DNA from: Halomonas sp. 25-S5
Lineage (GTDB): Bacteria > Pseudomonadota > Gammaproteobacteria > Pseudomonadales > Halomonadaceae
Reading direction: 5' to 3'
NCBI RefSeq assembly: GCF_029889845.1
Contig: NZ_JARANV010000001.1
Location: forward strand, 124,001-188,000
Length of the DNA: 64,000 bases
Of the stretch, positions 8,269-18,492 are shown piece after piece (positions within the stretch are counted from its first letter, which is position 1; the number at the start of each line of letters is the position of its first letter). The notes below the pieces were generated by a model. It saw only the letters and a list, made by a program, of their open reading frames with translations. It was not told the origin of the DNA and did not search any database. The position numbers and the translations under genes were made by a program.

Positions 8269-9726
8269 TCACCAGAGCGTGATGATCAGGAAGTAGGCCA
8301 TCAGGGTCACCAGTACCGTGCTGATCAGGTTGAGCATGAAGCCGGCACGGATCATCGACTGGATCTTCATGTGGCCGGTGGCGAAGACGATCGCGTTGGG
8401 GGGCGTGGCCACTGGCATCATGAAGGCGCAGCTGGCGGCGATGGCGGCCGGCACCGTGATCAGCAGCGGCGAGATGTCCAGCGACAGGGCCAGCGCCCCG
8501 AGCAGCGGCAGGAAGGCGGCGGCGGTGGCGGTATTGGAGGTCAGCTCGGTGAGGAAGATGATCACCAGCACCACCACGCCGACCATCGCCAGCAGCGGGA
8601 AGGTGCCGAACACGCCGAGCTGCCCGGCGATCCACTCCGCCAGGCCCGAGCGACTGATCGAGCCGGCCAGGGCCAGGCCACCACCGAACAGCAGCAGGAT
8701 GCCCCAGGGCAGCTCGCGCGCCGCGTCCCAGTCCATCAGCCGCACGCCGGGCTCGCGGCCGGATGGCACCAGGAAGAGCGAAATGCCGGCGATGATGGCG
8801 ATGCCCGTGTCGGAGAGCCAGTCGAGTCCCGCGTCATTGAGCAGAGGGCGCAGCATCCAGGTCACCGCGGCTAACAGGAAGACGATGCCCACGCGGCGCT
8901 CGGCGGGGCTGGTCCGGCCGAGCTTGGCCAGCTCGTCGCGGACCATGCCGGCACTGTCCTCACCGGCGTCCAGGGCGAAGCCGCGACGGGTCAGCCACCA
9001 CCAGGCGCAGGCCATCATGGCGGCACTGATCGGCAGGCCGATCATCATCCACTGGGCAAAGCCGATATCGATGCCGCGGTCCTCGGCCAGGTAGCCGGCC
9101 AGCAGGGCATTGGGCGGCGTGCCGATCAGGGTGGCCACGCCGCCGATGCTGGCGGAGTAGGCGATGGCCAGCAGCAGGGCCGTGGCGTAGCGGAGCAGTT
9201 CTTCGGGGTCGCTGTCGTTCAGCAGGCTGACCACCGACATGCCGATCGGCAGCATCATGATGGCAGTGGCCGTGTTGGACACCCACATGCTGAGAAAGCC
9301 CGTGGCCAGCATGAAGCCGCCGATCTGCTGGCGAGGCTGGTGGCCGACCACTCGCAGCACGTGCAGGGCGATGCGTCGATGCAGGTTCCAGCGCTGCATG
9401 GCGATGCCGAGCAGGAAGCCGCCGAGGAACAGATAGATGATCGGGTTGGCATAGCTCGCGGCCGTCTCGCTGATGCCGCCGATCCCCAGCGCCGGCACCA
9501 GTGCCAACGGCAGCAGCGAGGTGGCGGGAATCGGGATCGCTTCGGTGGACCACCAGGTGGCCATCAGCAGAGCGAGGCCCACGCAGGCCCAGGCCGGTTC
9601 GGCCATACCGGCCGGGGCGGGCAGTAACAGGGTCATCAGCACCCAGAGGGGGCCTAGCCACAGGCCGATGCGCACGGAGAGGGGAGGCGTCGAGGGCTTG
9701 CCGTTAGAGTCATCGGTGGTGGACAT
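8269..9726 (-). CDS. DASS-family sodium/anion symporter
   Basis: This is a transporter of the divalent anion:Na+ symporter (SLC13/CitT) family, which takes up dicarboxylates, citrate or sulfate with sodium. The 485-residue product has about 11-13 hydrophobic helices. The two Ser-Asn-Thr clamp motifs that bind sodium and substrate carboxylate in this family are both present: SNTATAIMMLP in the first half and TSNTATAAAFLP in the second. The start is the second of two adjacent ATGs (9726), five bases after AAGGAG; the first at 9729 is too close. Substrate cannot be told from sequence; a sodium-coupled carrier suits a halophile. It is divergent from the DUF2489 gene. Confidence 0.9.
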   Translation of the reverse strand: MSTTDDSNGKPSTPPLSVRIGLWLGPLWVLMTLLLPAPAGMAEPAWACVGLALLMATWWSTEAIPIPATSLLPLALVPALGIGGISETAASYANPIIYLFLGGFLLGIAMQRWNLHRRIALHVLRVVGHQPRQQIGGFMLATGFLSMWVSNTATAIMMLPIGMSVVSLLNDSDPEELLRYATALLLAIAYSASIGGVATLIGTPPNALLAGYLAEDRGIDIGFAQWMMIGLPISAAMMACAWWWLTRRGFALDAGEDSAGMVRDELAKLGRTSPAERRVGIVFLLAAVTWMLRPLLNDAGLDWLSDTGIAIIAGISLFLVPSGREPGVRLMDWDAARELPWGILLLFGGGLALAGSISRSGLAEWIAGQLGVFGTFPLLAMVGVVVLVIIFLTELTSNTATAAAFLPLLGALALSLDISPLLITVPAAIAASCAFMMPVATPPNAIVFATGHMKIQSMIRAGFMLNLISTVLVTLMAYFLIITLW

Positions 9727-9879
9727 CATCGCTCCTTGCCGAGATGAGAGGGGACGAGAAACTACGTAAGCTGCACGCATCGTACAAGGGCAACGGTGTC
9801 CGGCATGGCCACCGTTTCGAGAGGCAGGCGCCGACGTGTAGAATGCTGCTACCTGCCACGAAAATACCGGGACATGCCC

Positions 9880-10347
9880 ATGACCAATACCCTGGCACTG
9901 ATACTTCTCGGCCTGGCCCTGGCCATCATCGCCGGCCTCGGGGCTTACGCCTACACCCTCTGGAAGGAGGTGCAGCGACGCAAGGACTTCCGAGAGGAGG
10001 AACTGCAGCGCGCCCATCGGAATTGCCTGGAGAATCTCGAGATGGTCGCCGCGGCGCTGGTACAGGAGCAGGTCGATATCACCGAGGGTAGTTGGCGCTG
10101 CAAGGTGCTGCTGGAGATCCTCGACCAGAAGCTGACCGAGCGCCCCGATTTCCGGGCCTTCGACGAGGTGCATCGCCGCACCCGCCACCTGCATACCCAT
10201 TCCGCGCGCCAGGCGCTCAATTCCCGCGATCGCTTCCAAGAGGATCGCGAGCGCCTGGCCGTGGAGGAGGAGTTCCGCGAGCCGGTGCTCAAGGCGGCGG
10301 CAGCGGTGATGGAGTTTCGCCGCGGCTGGCCGGGCAGCCTGCACTGA
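9880..10347 (+). CDS. DUF2489 domain protein
   Basis: A 155-residue protein with an N-terminal membrane helix (about 3-22) and a long charged, helical cytoplasmic domain, as in the DUF2489 family of gammaproteobacteria, whose role is unknown. Two in-frame ATGs, 9874 and 9880, are possible; 9880 is better spaced from a GGGA upstream and matches the expected N-terminus. It stands alone, followed by about 300 bp without genes. Confidence 0.75.
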   Translation: MTNTLALILLGLALAIIAGLGAYAYTLWKEVQRRKDFREEELQRAHRNCLENLEMVAAALVQEQVDITEGSWRCKVLLEILDQKLTERPDFRAFDEVHRRTRHLHTHSARQALNSRDRFQEDRERLAVEEEFREPVLKAAAAVMEFRRGWPGSLH

Positions 10348-10648
10348 GTGATGCTCGCCAACCGCCCGCGTTTGTGACGGGCCGAGGTTTCGTGCGGTCG
10401 TGCACCATCCTTAGATTGCAACCTCCCGGTCTCTGCTGCATGCTTGTCGTATCTCGTAGATGGTTGATATATGGCTGTTGGCCACGGCCATCGGAGGACC
10501 GGACTGGCCGAGAAGGCACTTCCGTGCTTTCTTGGTAAGTGCAGGAAGCGGGTCGGGGGCCGCTTCCTTCGGGTCATTCCTCGGAACCCCGGGTAATGAA
10601 GGCATTTGCCTGTCACGCCGGGATGACGTCAAGAAGAAGGAGTCTTAC
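10348..10648 (+). other. Intergenic region upstream of the OmpA-like lipoprotein gene
   Basis: This 301-bp stretch holds no convincing gene. A weak promoter candidate is TTGTCG (10444-10449) with TATATG (10468-10473), spacer 18. The part from about 10400 to 10480 is less GC-rich than its surroundings, which fits a regulatory region with a long leader before the lipoprotein start. Confidence 0.3.
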
Positions 10649-11464
10649 ATGAAAAAATCTACGACTGGCTTGTTGCTCGGTTCCGCGCTGGTGGTCGGCC
10701 TGTCCGGCTGTGCCAGCTCTGCTTCCCAATCCAGTGACGCTGCCGGCGTATCGTCCGATCGGGCCTGGTACCAGCACCCGGCCGTCTGTGGCCTGGCCGG
10801 CGGCCTGATCGGCGGTGGCATTGGCTACGCGTCAAGCGGCGATTCCGATGAGGACACTGGTGCTGCCATCGGTACCACCGCCGGTGCCACTATCGGTGCC
10901 ATGCTGTGTGCCGACACCTCGCCGGCACCGGTCGCGCCGGCGCCGCGCGATACCGACGGCGACGGCGTCATCGATGCCGATGACCAGTGTCCTGGAACCC
11001 CGGCCGGCGTAGCCGTGGATGCCGTGGGCTGCCCGCTGGATTCCGACAGCGACGGCGTGCCGGACTATCAGGATCAGTGCCCGGGTACCCCGGCCGGTGC
11101 CGAGGTCAACGCCCTGGGCTGCGAAGAGGACCTGGTCCTGCGTGACGTCAACTTCGAGTTCGATTCCGCGATCCTGACCATGGGCGCCGAGCAGATTCTC
11201 GAAGACGTGGCCGGGAAGCTGCGTGCTAACCAGAACGTCCGCGTGCGCATCGAGGGTCATACCGACTCCATGGGCAGCGAGGCCTACAACCAGCAGCTGT
11301 CCCAGCGTCGTGCCGACTCCGTGGCCGACTATCTGGCCAGCCAGGGTGTCCGGCCGAACCGCATGCAGACGACCGGCTACGGTGAATCCCAGCCGGTGGC
11401 CAGCAACGATACCGATGCGGGTCGTGCCGAGAACCGTCGCGTGGAACTGGGCGAGTGGGAGTGA
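10649..11464 (+). CDS. OmpA-family outer-membrane lipoprotein with calcium-type repeats
   Basis: The 271-residue product starts with a lipoprotein signal peptide ending in the lipobox LSGC (Cys21). A glycine-zipper segment follows (GLAGGLIGGGIGYASSG, about 50-66). Then come two thrombospondin type 3-like Asp-rich repeats (DTDGDGVIDADDQCPGTPAG and a second copy about 36 residues on), and a C-terminal OmpA peptidoglycan-binding domain with the motif GHTDSMGSEAYNQQLSQRRA. It probably anchors the outer membrane to peptidoglycan. AAGGAG precedes the ATG. It is monocistronic, with its own hairpin after the stop. Asp-rich repeats that may bind Ca2+ are common in surface proteins of marine and saline bacteria. 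Confidence 0.9.
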   Translation: MKKSTTGLLLGSALVVGLSGCASSASQSSDAAGVSSDRAWYQHPAVCGLAGGLIGGGIGYASSGDSDEDTGAAIGTTAGATIGAMLCADTSPAPVAPAPRDTDGDGVIDADDQCPGTPAGVAVDAVGCPLDSDSDGVPDYQDQCPGTPAGAEVNALGCEEDLVLRDVNFEFDSAILTMGAEQILEDVAGKLRANQNVRVRIEGHTDSMGSEAYNQQLSQRRADSVADYLASQGVRPNRMQTTGYGESQPVASNDTDAGRAENRRVELGEWE

Positions 11465-11521
11465 TCCTGCCCTGACCCGACCCATGGCCCCGGGCGTGTC
11501 CTGAGGCCGACGGTAGATCGA

Positions 11522-11547
11522 GAGAAGGCGCCTCCGGGCGCCTTCTC
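11522..11547 (+). terminator. Terminator after the OmpA-like lipoprotein gene
   Basis: A perfect 11-bp stem with a stable TCCG tetraloop lies 58 bases after the stop codon. The last stem bases are TTCTC, followed by CCG, so the T tract is weak. Confidence 0.65.
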
Positions 11548-11683
11548 CCGTGTCGGGCGCCGTGTTCCGCCATGGCGCCTCAGGGTGTGCGTCTGCTAGG
11601 CTAGGCGTCGCTTTTTCCACGACCATTCTTCTGGCGACACGTGATCCCTGGTATGGATCACCACTGCGCACAAGGAACCCTTC

Positions 11684-13582
11684 ATGCCCATCGTGACCCT
11701 GCCCGACGGCAGTCAGAGATCCTTCGACGCCCCCCTCACCGTGATGCAGCTGGCCGAGAGCATCGGCCCCGGCCTCGCCAAGGCCTGCGTGGCCGGCAAG
11801 ATCGATGGTGTGGCGGTAGACGCCGCCGATGTCATCGACCGCGACGCCGAGGTGGCGATCCTCACCGGCCGCGATCCTGACGGCCTGGAGGTCATCCGCC
11901 ACTCCTGTGCCCACCTGATCGGCCATGCCGTCAAGCAGCTCTATCCCGGTGCCAGGATGGCCATCGGCCCGGTGATCGAGGATGGCTTCTACTACGACGT
12001 CGACTTCGGGCGTTCGGTGACCCCGGAGGATCTCGAGGCGATCGAGGTCCGCATGAAGGCGCTGATCGATCACGAGTATGACGTGGTGCGCGAGTACGTC
12101 GACCGCGACCAGGCGATGCTGACCTTCCTGCATCGTGAGGAGCCCTACAAGCAGGAGATCGTCCGCGAGATTCCCGAAGGGCAGACCATCCGTCTCTACC
12201 ATCACGAGGAATATGTGGACATGTGCCGGGGGCCTCACGTGCCCAACACCCGGCACCTGAAGGCGTTCAAGCTGACCAAGCTGGCCGGTGCCTACTGGCG
12301 CGGCAACGCCGAGAACCCGATGCTGACGCGCATCTACGGTACGGCCTGGCCCGACAAGAAGCAGCTCAAGGCCTATCTCAAGCGGCTCGAGGAGGCCGAG
12401 AAGCGCGACCATCGCAAGCTGGCGAAGAAGATGGATCTGTTCCACCTCCAGGAAGAGGCGCCGGGCATGGTCTTCTGGCACCCTAACGGCTGGACCATCT
12501 ACCAGGCCCTGGAACAGTACATGCGCCGGGTGCAGAACGATAACGGCTACCAGGAGATCAAGACGCCGCAGATCGTCGATCTTTCGCTGTGGAAGGCCTC
12601 CGGTCACTGGGGCCACTACAGCGACATGATGTTCACCACCGAGTCGGAGAAGCGCGACTACGCCGTCAAGCCGATGAACTGTCCCTGCCACGTGCAGGTG
12701 TTCAACCAGGGCCTGAAGAGTTACCGTGACTTGCCGCTGCGCCTGGCCGAGTTCGGCAGCTGTCACCGCAACGAGCCCTCCGGTGCCCTGCACGGCCTGA
12801 TGCGGGTGCGCGGCTTCACCCAGGACGATGCGCATATCTTCTGCACCGAGGGGCAGATCCAGTCCGAGGCCGAGGCCTTCATCGCCCTGACCATGAAGGT
12901 CTACCGGGAGCTCGGCTTCGATGACGTGGAGCTCAAGCTCTCCACCCGCCCCGAGGGATTCATGGGCGAGCCGGCGCTCTGGGACCGTGCCGAAGCCGGG
13001 CTCGAGGCCGCGCTCGACGCCACCGGCCTCGAGTGGGAGCTGCAGCCGGGCGAGGGCGCCTTCTACGGACCCAAGATCGAGTTCTCGCTGCGTGACTGCC
13101 TCAACCGGGTCTGGCAGTGCGGGACCCTGCAGCTGGACTTCAACCTGCCGGGGCGGCTAGGGGCCCAGTTCGTCGACGAGGACGGTGTCCGCAAGACGCC
13201 GGTGATGCTGCATCGGGCAATCCTCGGCTCCTTCGAGCGCTTCCTCGGCATCCTCATCGAGCACTATGCCGGCGCCATGCCGCTGTGGCTGGCCCCCCAG
13301 CAGGTGGTGGTCATGACCATCACCGACGCGCAGCGCGACTATGCCGTATCGCTGGTGGAGCGTTTGCAGAAAGTCGGTCTGCGCGTCAAGTCGGACTTGA
13401 GGAATGAGAAGATCGGCTTTAAAATCCGCGAGCATACGTTGCAGAAGGTCCCCTATCTCCTGGTGGTGGGAGATAAGGAAGTCGAGTCCGACTTGGTGGC
13501 CGTGCGTACGCGCAGCGGCGAGAATCTTGGTACGATGGGGGTGGATGCCTTCATCGACCGTGTTCGGGCCGAGCGGCAATAG
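11684..13582 (+). CDS. thrS: Threonyl-tRNA synthetase
   Basis: Charges tRNA-Thr with threonine. The 632-residue product shows the full domain order: N-terminal TGS domain (about 1-60), editing domain with [11 protein letters not shown] and [13 protein letters not shown], class II catalytic core with the zinc-site cysteine in [10 protein letters not shown], and an anticodon-binding domain from about 535. Length is close to that of E. coli ThrRS. ATG 11684 is preceded by AAGGAA. It leads the translation operon, with infC starting 34 bp later. The 219-bp leader could hold a regulatory operator, but I saw no clear tRNA-like structure there. Confidence 0.98.
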   Translation: MPIVTLPDGSQRSFDAPLTVMQLAESIGPGLAKACVAGKIDGVAVDAADVIDRDAEVAILTGRDPDGLEVIRHSCAHLIGHAVKQLYPGARMAIGPVIEDGFYYDVDFGRSVTPEDLEAIEVRMKALIDHEYDVVREYVDRDQAMLTFLHREEPYKQEIVREIPEGQTIRLYHHEEYVDMCRGPHVPNTRHLKAFKLTKLAGAYWRGNAENPMLTRIYGTAWPDKKQLKAYLKRLEEAEKRDHRKLAKKMDLFHLQEEAPGMVFWHPNGWTIYQALEQYMRRVQNDNGYQEIKTPQIVDLSLWKASGHWGHYSDMMFTTESEKRDYAVKPMNCPCHVQVFNQGLKSYRDLPLRLAEFGSCHRNEPSGALHGLMRVRGFTQDDAHIFCTEGQIQSEAEAFIALTMKVYRELGFDDVELKLSTRPEGFMGEPALWDRAEAGLEAALDATGLEWELQPGEGAFYGPKIEFSLRDCLNRVWQCGTLQLDFNLPGRLGAQFVDEDGVRKTPVMLHRAILGSFERFLGILIEHYAGAMPLWLAPQQVVVMTITDAQRDYAVSLVERLQKVGLRVKSDLRNEKIGFKIREHTLQKVPYLLVVGDKEVESDLVAVRTRSGENLGTMGVDAFIDRVRAERQ

Positions 13583-13604
13583 CGACATCTTCCCAAGCTG
13601 AAGT

Positions 13605-13619
13605 GGAGACGGAACCATC
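13605..13619 (+). promoter_or_regulatory. Ribosome site and non-canonical ATC start of infC
   Basis: GGAG (13605-13608) is followed after eight bases by ATC (13617-13619). An in-frame TGA at 13599-13601 closes the frame upstream, and none of the five codons between that stop and the ATC is ATG, GTG or TTG. The next start, ATG 13665, has only a C-rich stretch before it. IF3 genes of enterobacteria and pseudomonads use ATT here, which lets IF3 repress its own synthesis by rejecting non-canonical starts; ATC would serve the same purpose. Confidence 0.8.
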
Positions 13620-14159
13620 AAGCGAAGCAACCCCAGAGGGCGCGCCCAAGACAAGCGCCCCCCCATGAATGAGCGGATTACCGAGGATCAGGTTCGCCTG
13701 ATCGACAGCGACGGCGAGCAGATGGGCGTTGTGCCCACCAGCGATGCGCTGGAGCGCGCCGAAGCGGCCGGTATGGACCTCGTGCAGATTTCCAACGCCG
13801 ATCCGATCGTCTGCAAGATCATGGATTACGGCAAGTTCGTCTTCGAGCAGAAGAAGCAGAAGTCTGCTCAGAAGAAGAAGACGAAGCAGATCCAGGTCAA
13901 GGAAGTGAAATTCCGGCCTGGCACCGACGAGGGCGACTATCAGGTCAAGATGAAGAACCTGATCCGCTTCCTCGAAGGTGGCGACAAGGGCAAGGTCACG
14001 CTGCGCTTCCGCGGTCGCGAGATGGCGCACCAGGACATCGGTCGCAAGCTGATGGAGCGGATCGCCGCCGATCTCGAGGAGATCGGGAGCGTGGAGTCCT
14101 TCCCCAAGATGGAAGGGCGCCAGATGATCATGATCATTGCCCCCAAGAAGAAGCAGTAA
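13617..14159 (+). CDS. infC: Translation initiation factor IF-3
   Basis: IF3 binds the 30S subunit, prevents subunit joining and proofreads start codons. From the ATC at 13617 the product is 180 residues, the same length as E. coli IF3. The basic N-terminal stretch ([15 protein letters not shown]) is typical of the family and would be lost if translation began at ATG 13665. The N-domain leads through [13 protein letters not shown] to the lysine-rich linker and the C-domain with [13 protein letters not shown] and [11 protein letters not shown]. Autogenous control through the rare start codon is the expected regulation. It is followed by rpmI and rplT in the standard order. Confidence 0.93.
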   Translation: MKRSNPRGRAQDKRPPMNERITEDQVRLIDSDGEQMGVVPTSDALERAEAAGMDLVQISNADPIVCKIMDYGKFVFEQKKQKSAQKKKTKQIQVKEVKFRPGTDEGDYQVKMKNLIRFLEGGDKGKVTLRFRGREMAHQDIGRKLMERIAADLEEIGSVESFPKMEGRQMIMIIAPKKKQ

Positions 14160-14192
14160 GAGAAGAAGTGATCCGACGGCCAGTTCAACGGG

Positions 14193-14214
14193 CGGAAGGC
14201 GACTAGGCCTTCCG
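14193..14214 (+). promoter_or_regulatory. Hairpin in the infC-rpmI spacer, possible L20 control site
   Basis: A perfect 8-bp stem with a six-base loop (arms 14193-14200 and 14207-14214) lies 44 bases before the rpmI start. No T tract follows, so it is not an obvious terminator. In E. coli the equivalent mRNA region forms the structure bound by ribosomal protein L20 to repress rpmI and rplT. That role here is an inference from position. Confidence 0.3.
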
Positions 14215-14258
14215 TTGGCCACGGATTTTCTGAAGAAACCTCGAGCGGAGTTAACCTC

Positions 14259-14453
14259 ATGCCGAAGATCAAGAGCAACAGCGGCGCTGCCAAGCGCTTC
14301 AAGAAGACGGCCAACGGCTTCAAGCACAAGCAGTCGTTCCGCAGCCACATCCTGACCAAGAAGTCCACCAAGCGGAAGCGTCATCTGCGTGGGATGAAGC
14401 AGATCCACGACGCCGACAAGCAGCTCGTGCAGCGCATGCTGCCGAACCTGTAA
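14259..14453 (+). CDS. rpmI: 50S ribosomal protein L35
   Basis: A 64-residue, highly basic protein beginning [17 protein letters not shown], the signature N-terminus of bacterial L35, and of normal length. ATG 14259 follows GCGGAG. It lies between infC and rplT, as in most bacteria. Confidence 0.98.
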   Translation: MPKIKSNSGAAKRFKKTANGFKHKQSFRSHILTKKSTKRKRHLRGMKQIHDADKQLVQRMLPNL

Positions 14454-14490
14454 CACCCCGGGTGAACCCCTCTAACGTCAGGAGAAAGCC

Positions 14491-14844
14491 ATGACTCGTG
14501 TCAAGCGTGGTGTCGTCGCACGTCGTCGTCACAAGAAGATTCTCAAGCAGGCCAAGGGCTACTACGGTGCCCGTTCACGCGTCTTTCGCGTCGCCAAGCA
14601 GGCCGTCATCAAGGCCGGTCAGTACGCGTACCGTGACCGCCGCCAGCGCAAGCGCCAGTTCCGCGCCCTGTGGATCCAGCGCATCAATGCCGGTGCCCGT
14701 CAGCACGGCCTGTCCTACAGTCGCTTCGTCGGTGGCCTGAAGAAGGCCGGTATCGAGATCGACCGCAAGGTGCTGGCCGATCTGGCCGTTCACGAGAAGG
14801 CTGCCTTTGCCGCCATCGTCGAGAAGGCCAAGGCTGCCCAGTAA
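14491..14844 (+). CDS. rplT: 50S ribosomal protein L20
   Basis: A 117-residue basic protein with the long N-terminal helical extension ([19 protein letters not shown]) needed early in 50S assembly, and a globular C-domain that in E. coli also represses the rpmI-rplT mRNA. AGGAGAAAG precedes the ATG. A strong intrinsic terminator follows 59 bases after the stop. Confidence 0.98.
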   Translation: MTRVKRGVVARRRHKKILKQAKGYYGARSRVFRVAKQAVIKAGQYAYRDRRQRKRQFRALWIQRINAGARQHGLSYSRFVGGLKKAGIEIDRKVLADLAVHEKAAFAAIVEKAKAAQ

Positions 14845-14903
14845 GGGACGTCGACCCTTGGCTGGCCGCGGTTCTCGCCGTGACGCCGGACCATGATCGT
14901 CGC

Positions 14904-14937
14904 AGGGGAAGAGCAGCCGCTCTTCCCCTGTTTTTTT
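14904..14937 (+). terminator. Strong intrinsic terminator between rplT and pheS
   Basis: A perfect 11-bp stem (14904-14914 and 14919-14929) with an AGCC loop is followed by G and seven consecutive T. This is the best intrinsic terminator in the window. Its place just before pheST matches the phenylalanine attenuator of enterobacteria, but no Phe-rich leader peptide precedes the hairpin, so it may be a plain or partial terminator. Confidence 0.9.
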
Positions 14938-14939
14938 GA

Positions 14940-15992
<1,053 letters not shown>

Positions 15993-16026
15993 TCGACCAC
16001 CGGATAAGCAGAACACAGGATACGTC

Positions 16027-18405
16027 ATGAAATTTTCCGAACAGTGGCTGCGTGACTGGGTCTCGCCGGCGCTCTCCACCCAGGCGCTGGCCGACCAGAT
16101 CACCATGGCCGGCCTGGAAGTCGATGCCGTGGAACCGGTGGCCGCGGCCTTCAGCGAGGTCGTGGTGGCGGAAGTGATCGGCAAGGCGCCGCATCCCGAT
16201 GCCGACAAACTCAATGTCTGTCGGGTCGATGACGGCAGCGGCGAGCCCGTCCAGGTGGTCTGCGGGGCGCCCAATGTGGCCGTGGGGCAGAAGGTCCCCT
16301 TCGCCCGGGTCGGTGCGGTGCTGCCCGGCGACTTCACGATCAGGAAGGCCAAGCTGCGCGGCGTCGAGTCCCGCGGCATGATCTGCTCGGCCTCCGAGCT
16401 GGGCCTCGAGGAGACGACCTCCGCGGGTATCCTCGTGTTGCCGGCCAGCGCGCCGATCGGCGAGGGCTTGCGTGACTTCATGGGCCTCGACGATCACACC
16501 ATCGAGGTGGACCTGACGCCGAACCGCGGGGACTGCCTGAGCCTCAAGGGGCTGGCCCGCGAGGTCGGGGTGCTCAACCGGCTGGCCGTCAAGGGGCCCG
16601 ACCTTACCCCGGTGGCCGCCACCTTTGATGAGACCTTCCCGGTGCGTGTCGAGGACGGTGAGCGCTGTCCGCGCTACATCGGCCGCCTGATCAAGGGCGT
16701 CGACGTCACCGCCGAGACCCCGCTGTGGATGGTCGAGCGGCTGCGTCGCAGCGGCATTCGCGCCATCGACCCGGTGGTGGATGTCACCAACTACGTGATG
16801 CTCGAGCTTGGCCAGCCCCTGCATGCCTTCGATCGCGCCAACCTGCACGGCAGCGTGGTCGTGCGGCTGGCACGCGAAGGCGAGCAGCTGGTGCTGCTCG
16901 ACGGCCAGGCGATCACCCTGGATGGCGCCACGCTGGTCATCGCCGACGAACGTGGCCCGCTGGCCATCGCCGGCATCATGGGCGGCGAGCACTCCGGCGT
17001 GAGCCCCGAGACCCGCGACATCTTCCTCGAGGCGGCCTTCTTCTCGCCGCTGGCGGTCGCCGGTCAGGCGCGTTCCTATGGTCTGCATACCGACGCCTCG
17101 CACCGCTTCGAGCGCGGTGTCGACCCGGCGCTCGCCCGTGAGGCCGCCGAGCGGGCCACCGTCCTGCTGCTGGCGATCACCGGTGGCGAGCCGGGGCCGC
17201 TGGTCGAGGTGGCAAGCGAGCCGCACCTGCCGGACGGCCGCGAGGCGACGCTGCGGGCGGCGCGACTGGAGCAGGCACTGGGCAAGTCGCTGCCCCGTGA
17301 CGAGGTCACCGAGATCCTCGAGCGCCTCGGCCTGGTGGCCGAGGTCTCCGACCAGGGCTGGAGCGTGCAGGTCCCGAGCTGGCGCTTCGACATCGCCATC
17401 GAGGAAGACCTGATCGAGGAGGTGGCGCGCATCCACGGTTACAATCGCCTGCCGGTGCGGCGTCCCCAGGTCCGCCTGGCCCTGCGTCCGGCCCACGAGG
17501 CGCACACGCCGCTGGCGCGGCTGCGTCGCCAGATGGTCGCGCGTGGCTACCAGGAGGCCGTGACCTACAGCTTCGTCGCCCCCGAGCTGCAGCAGGTGCT
17601 GCATCCCGAGGCGGTATCGCCGACGCTGGCCAACCCCATCTCCAGCGACCTCTCGGTGATGCGCGCGAGCCTCTTTCCCGGCCTGGTGCGGGCCCTGCAG
17701 CATAACCTCAATCGCCAGCAGGACCGGGTACGACTGTTCGAGACCGGCCTCACCTTCCGTGGCGAGCTCGACCACCTGCACCAGACCCCGATGCTCGGGG
17801 CGCTGGTCTGCGGGCCTCGCGAGCCGGAGGGCTGGACCGGGGGCAGGGAGCCGGTTGACTTCTTCGACCTCAAGGGCGACCTGGAGAGCCTGCTGGCCCT
17901 GGGCGAGCCCGAGGCCTGGCGCTTCGAGCCGGGCGAGCATCCGGCCCTGCACCCGGGTCAGTGCGCGCGCATCCTGCACCGCGGCGAGGAGGCCGGCTGG
18001 ATCGGCACCCTGCACCCGGCGGTACGTGCCAAGCTGGGCCTCAAGGTCGATGCGTTGCTCTTCGAGGTGCGCCTCGATGCGCTGACCCAGGGCCGGGTGC
18101 CGGCCTTTACGCCGCTGTCGCGCCATCCCGAGGTGCGCCGCGACCTGGCCTTCCTGGTCGACGAGGGGCTGCCGGTGCAGTCGCTGCTCGACACCATCCG
18201 CGCCCAGGCCGGCGAGTGGCTGGTGGAGTCACACCTGTTCGATGTCTACCAGGGCAAGGGGGTGCCCGAGGGTCTCAAGAGCGTAGCCCTGGGCTTGACC
18301 TGGCAGCATCCATCACGCACGCTTAATGACGAGGAAATCAATCAGTTGGTTGATGCCATCGTCGCGGAGTCGCGTCAGCATCTGGGGGCGGAATTGCGCG
18401 CATGA
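16027..18405 (+). CDS. pheT: Phenylalanyl-tRNA synthetase beta subunit
   Basis: Non-catalytic partner of PheS that binds tRNA and edits Tyr-tRNA-Phe. The 792-residue product shows the expected order: tRNA-binding OB-fold (about 39-150, with HPDADKLNVCRVD), B3/B4 editing domain (PRYIGRLIKGV onward), B5 domain, a catalytic-like core, and a C-terminal FDX-ACB anticodon-binding domain from about 695. The ATG is at 16027; the open frame upstream lies inside pheS. ihfA starts 78 bp after its stop. Confidence 0.98.
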   Translation: MKFSEQWLRDWVSPALSTQALADQITMAGLEVDAVEPVAAAFSEVVVAEVIGKAPHPDADKLNVCRVDDGSGEPVQVVCGAPNVAVGQKVPFARVGAVLPGDFTIRKAKLRGVESRGMICSASELGLEETTSAGILVLPASAPIGEGLRDFMGLDDHTIEVDLTPNRGDCLSLKGLAREVGVLNRLAVKGPDLTPVAATFDETFPVRVEDGERCPRYIGRLIKGVDVTAETPLWMVERLRRSGIRAIDPVVDVTNYVMLELGQPLHAFDRANLHGSVVVRLAREGEQLVLLDGQAITLDGATLVIADERGPLAIAGIMGGEHSGVSPETRDIFLEAAFFSPLAVAGQARSYGLHTDASHRFERGVDPALAREAAERATVLLLAITGGEPGPLVEVASEPHLPDGREATLRAARLEQALGKSLPRDEVTEILERLGLVAEVSDQGWSVQVPSWRFDIAIEEDLIEEVARIHGYNRLPVRRPQVRLALRPAHEAHTPLARLRRQMVARGYQEAVTYSFVAPELQQVLHPEAVSPTLANPISSDLSVMRASLFPGLVRALQHNLNRQQDRVRLFETGLTFRGELDHLHQTPMLGALVCGPREPEGWTGGREPVDFFDLKGDLESLLALGEPEAWRFEPGEHPALHPGQCARILHRGEEAGWIGTLHPAVRAKLGLKVDALLFEVRLDALTQGRVPAFTPLSRHPEVRRDLAFLVDEGLPVQSLLDTIRAQAGEWLVESHLFDVYQGKGVPEGLKSVALGLTWQHPSRTLNDEEINQLVDAIVAESRQHLGAELRA

Positions 18406-18450
18406 GGCCCGAGTGTCTCGTCGATCGGCAGGACCAGCGCCATGAGGACG

Positions 18451-18492
18451 ACAACATGGGGGTGACAAGATGGGTGTGACAAGATGGGTGCG
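18451..18492 (+). repeat. Three tandem 14-bp units spanning the ihfA start, each with an ATG
   Basis: Units are ACAACATGGGGGTG (18451-18464), ACAAGATGGGTGTG (18465-18478) and ACAAGATGGGTGCG (18479-18492). Their ATGs (18456, 18470, 18484) fall in three different frames because 14 is not a multiple of three. Only the last opens ihfA. The first two would encode MGVTRWV and MGVTRWVR before stops at 18477 and 18494. The best ribosome site, GAGGA at 18444-18448, is spaced for the first ATG and not for ihfA. Confidence 0.92.

Noticed and set aside
10411..10632. Minus-strand frame upstream of the OmpA-like gene
   Set aside because: It has no ribosome site, poor codon bias and overlaps the likely promoter region.
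14879..14938. Phe-containing leader peptide for pheST (frames from GTG 14879 or ATG 14893)
   Set aside because: Both frames run through the terminator and carry their Phe codons only inside or after the T run. Neither has a ribosome site, so classical attenuation is not supported.
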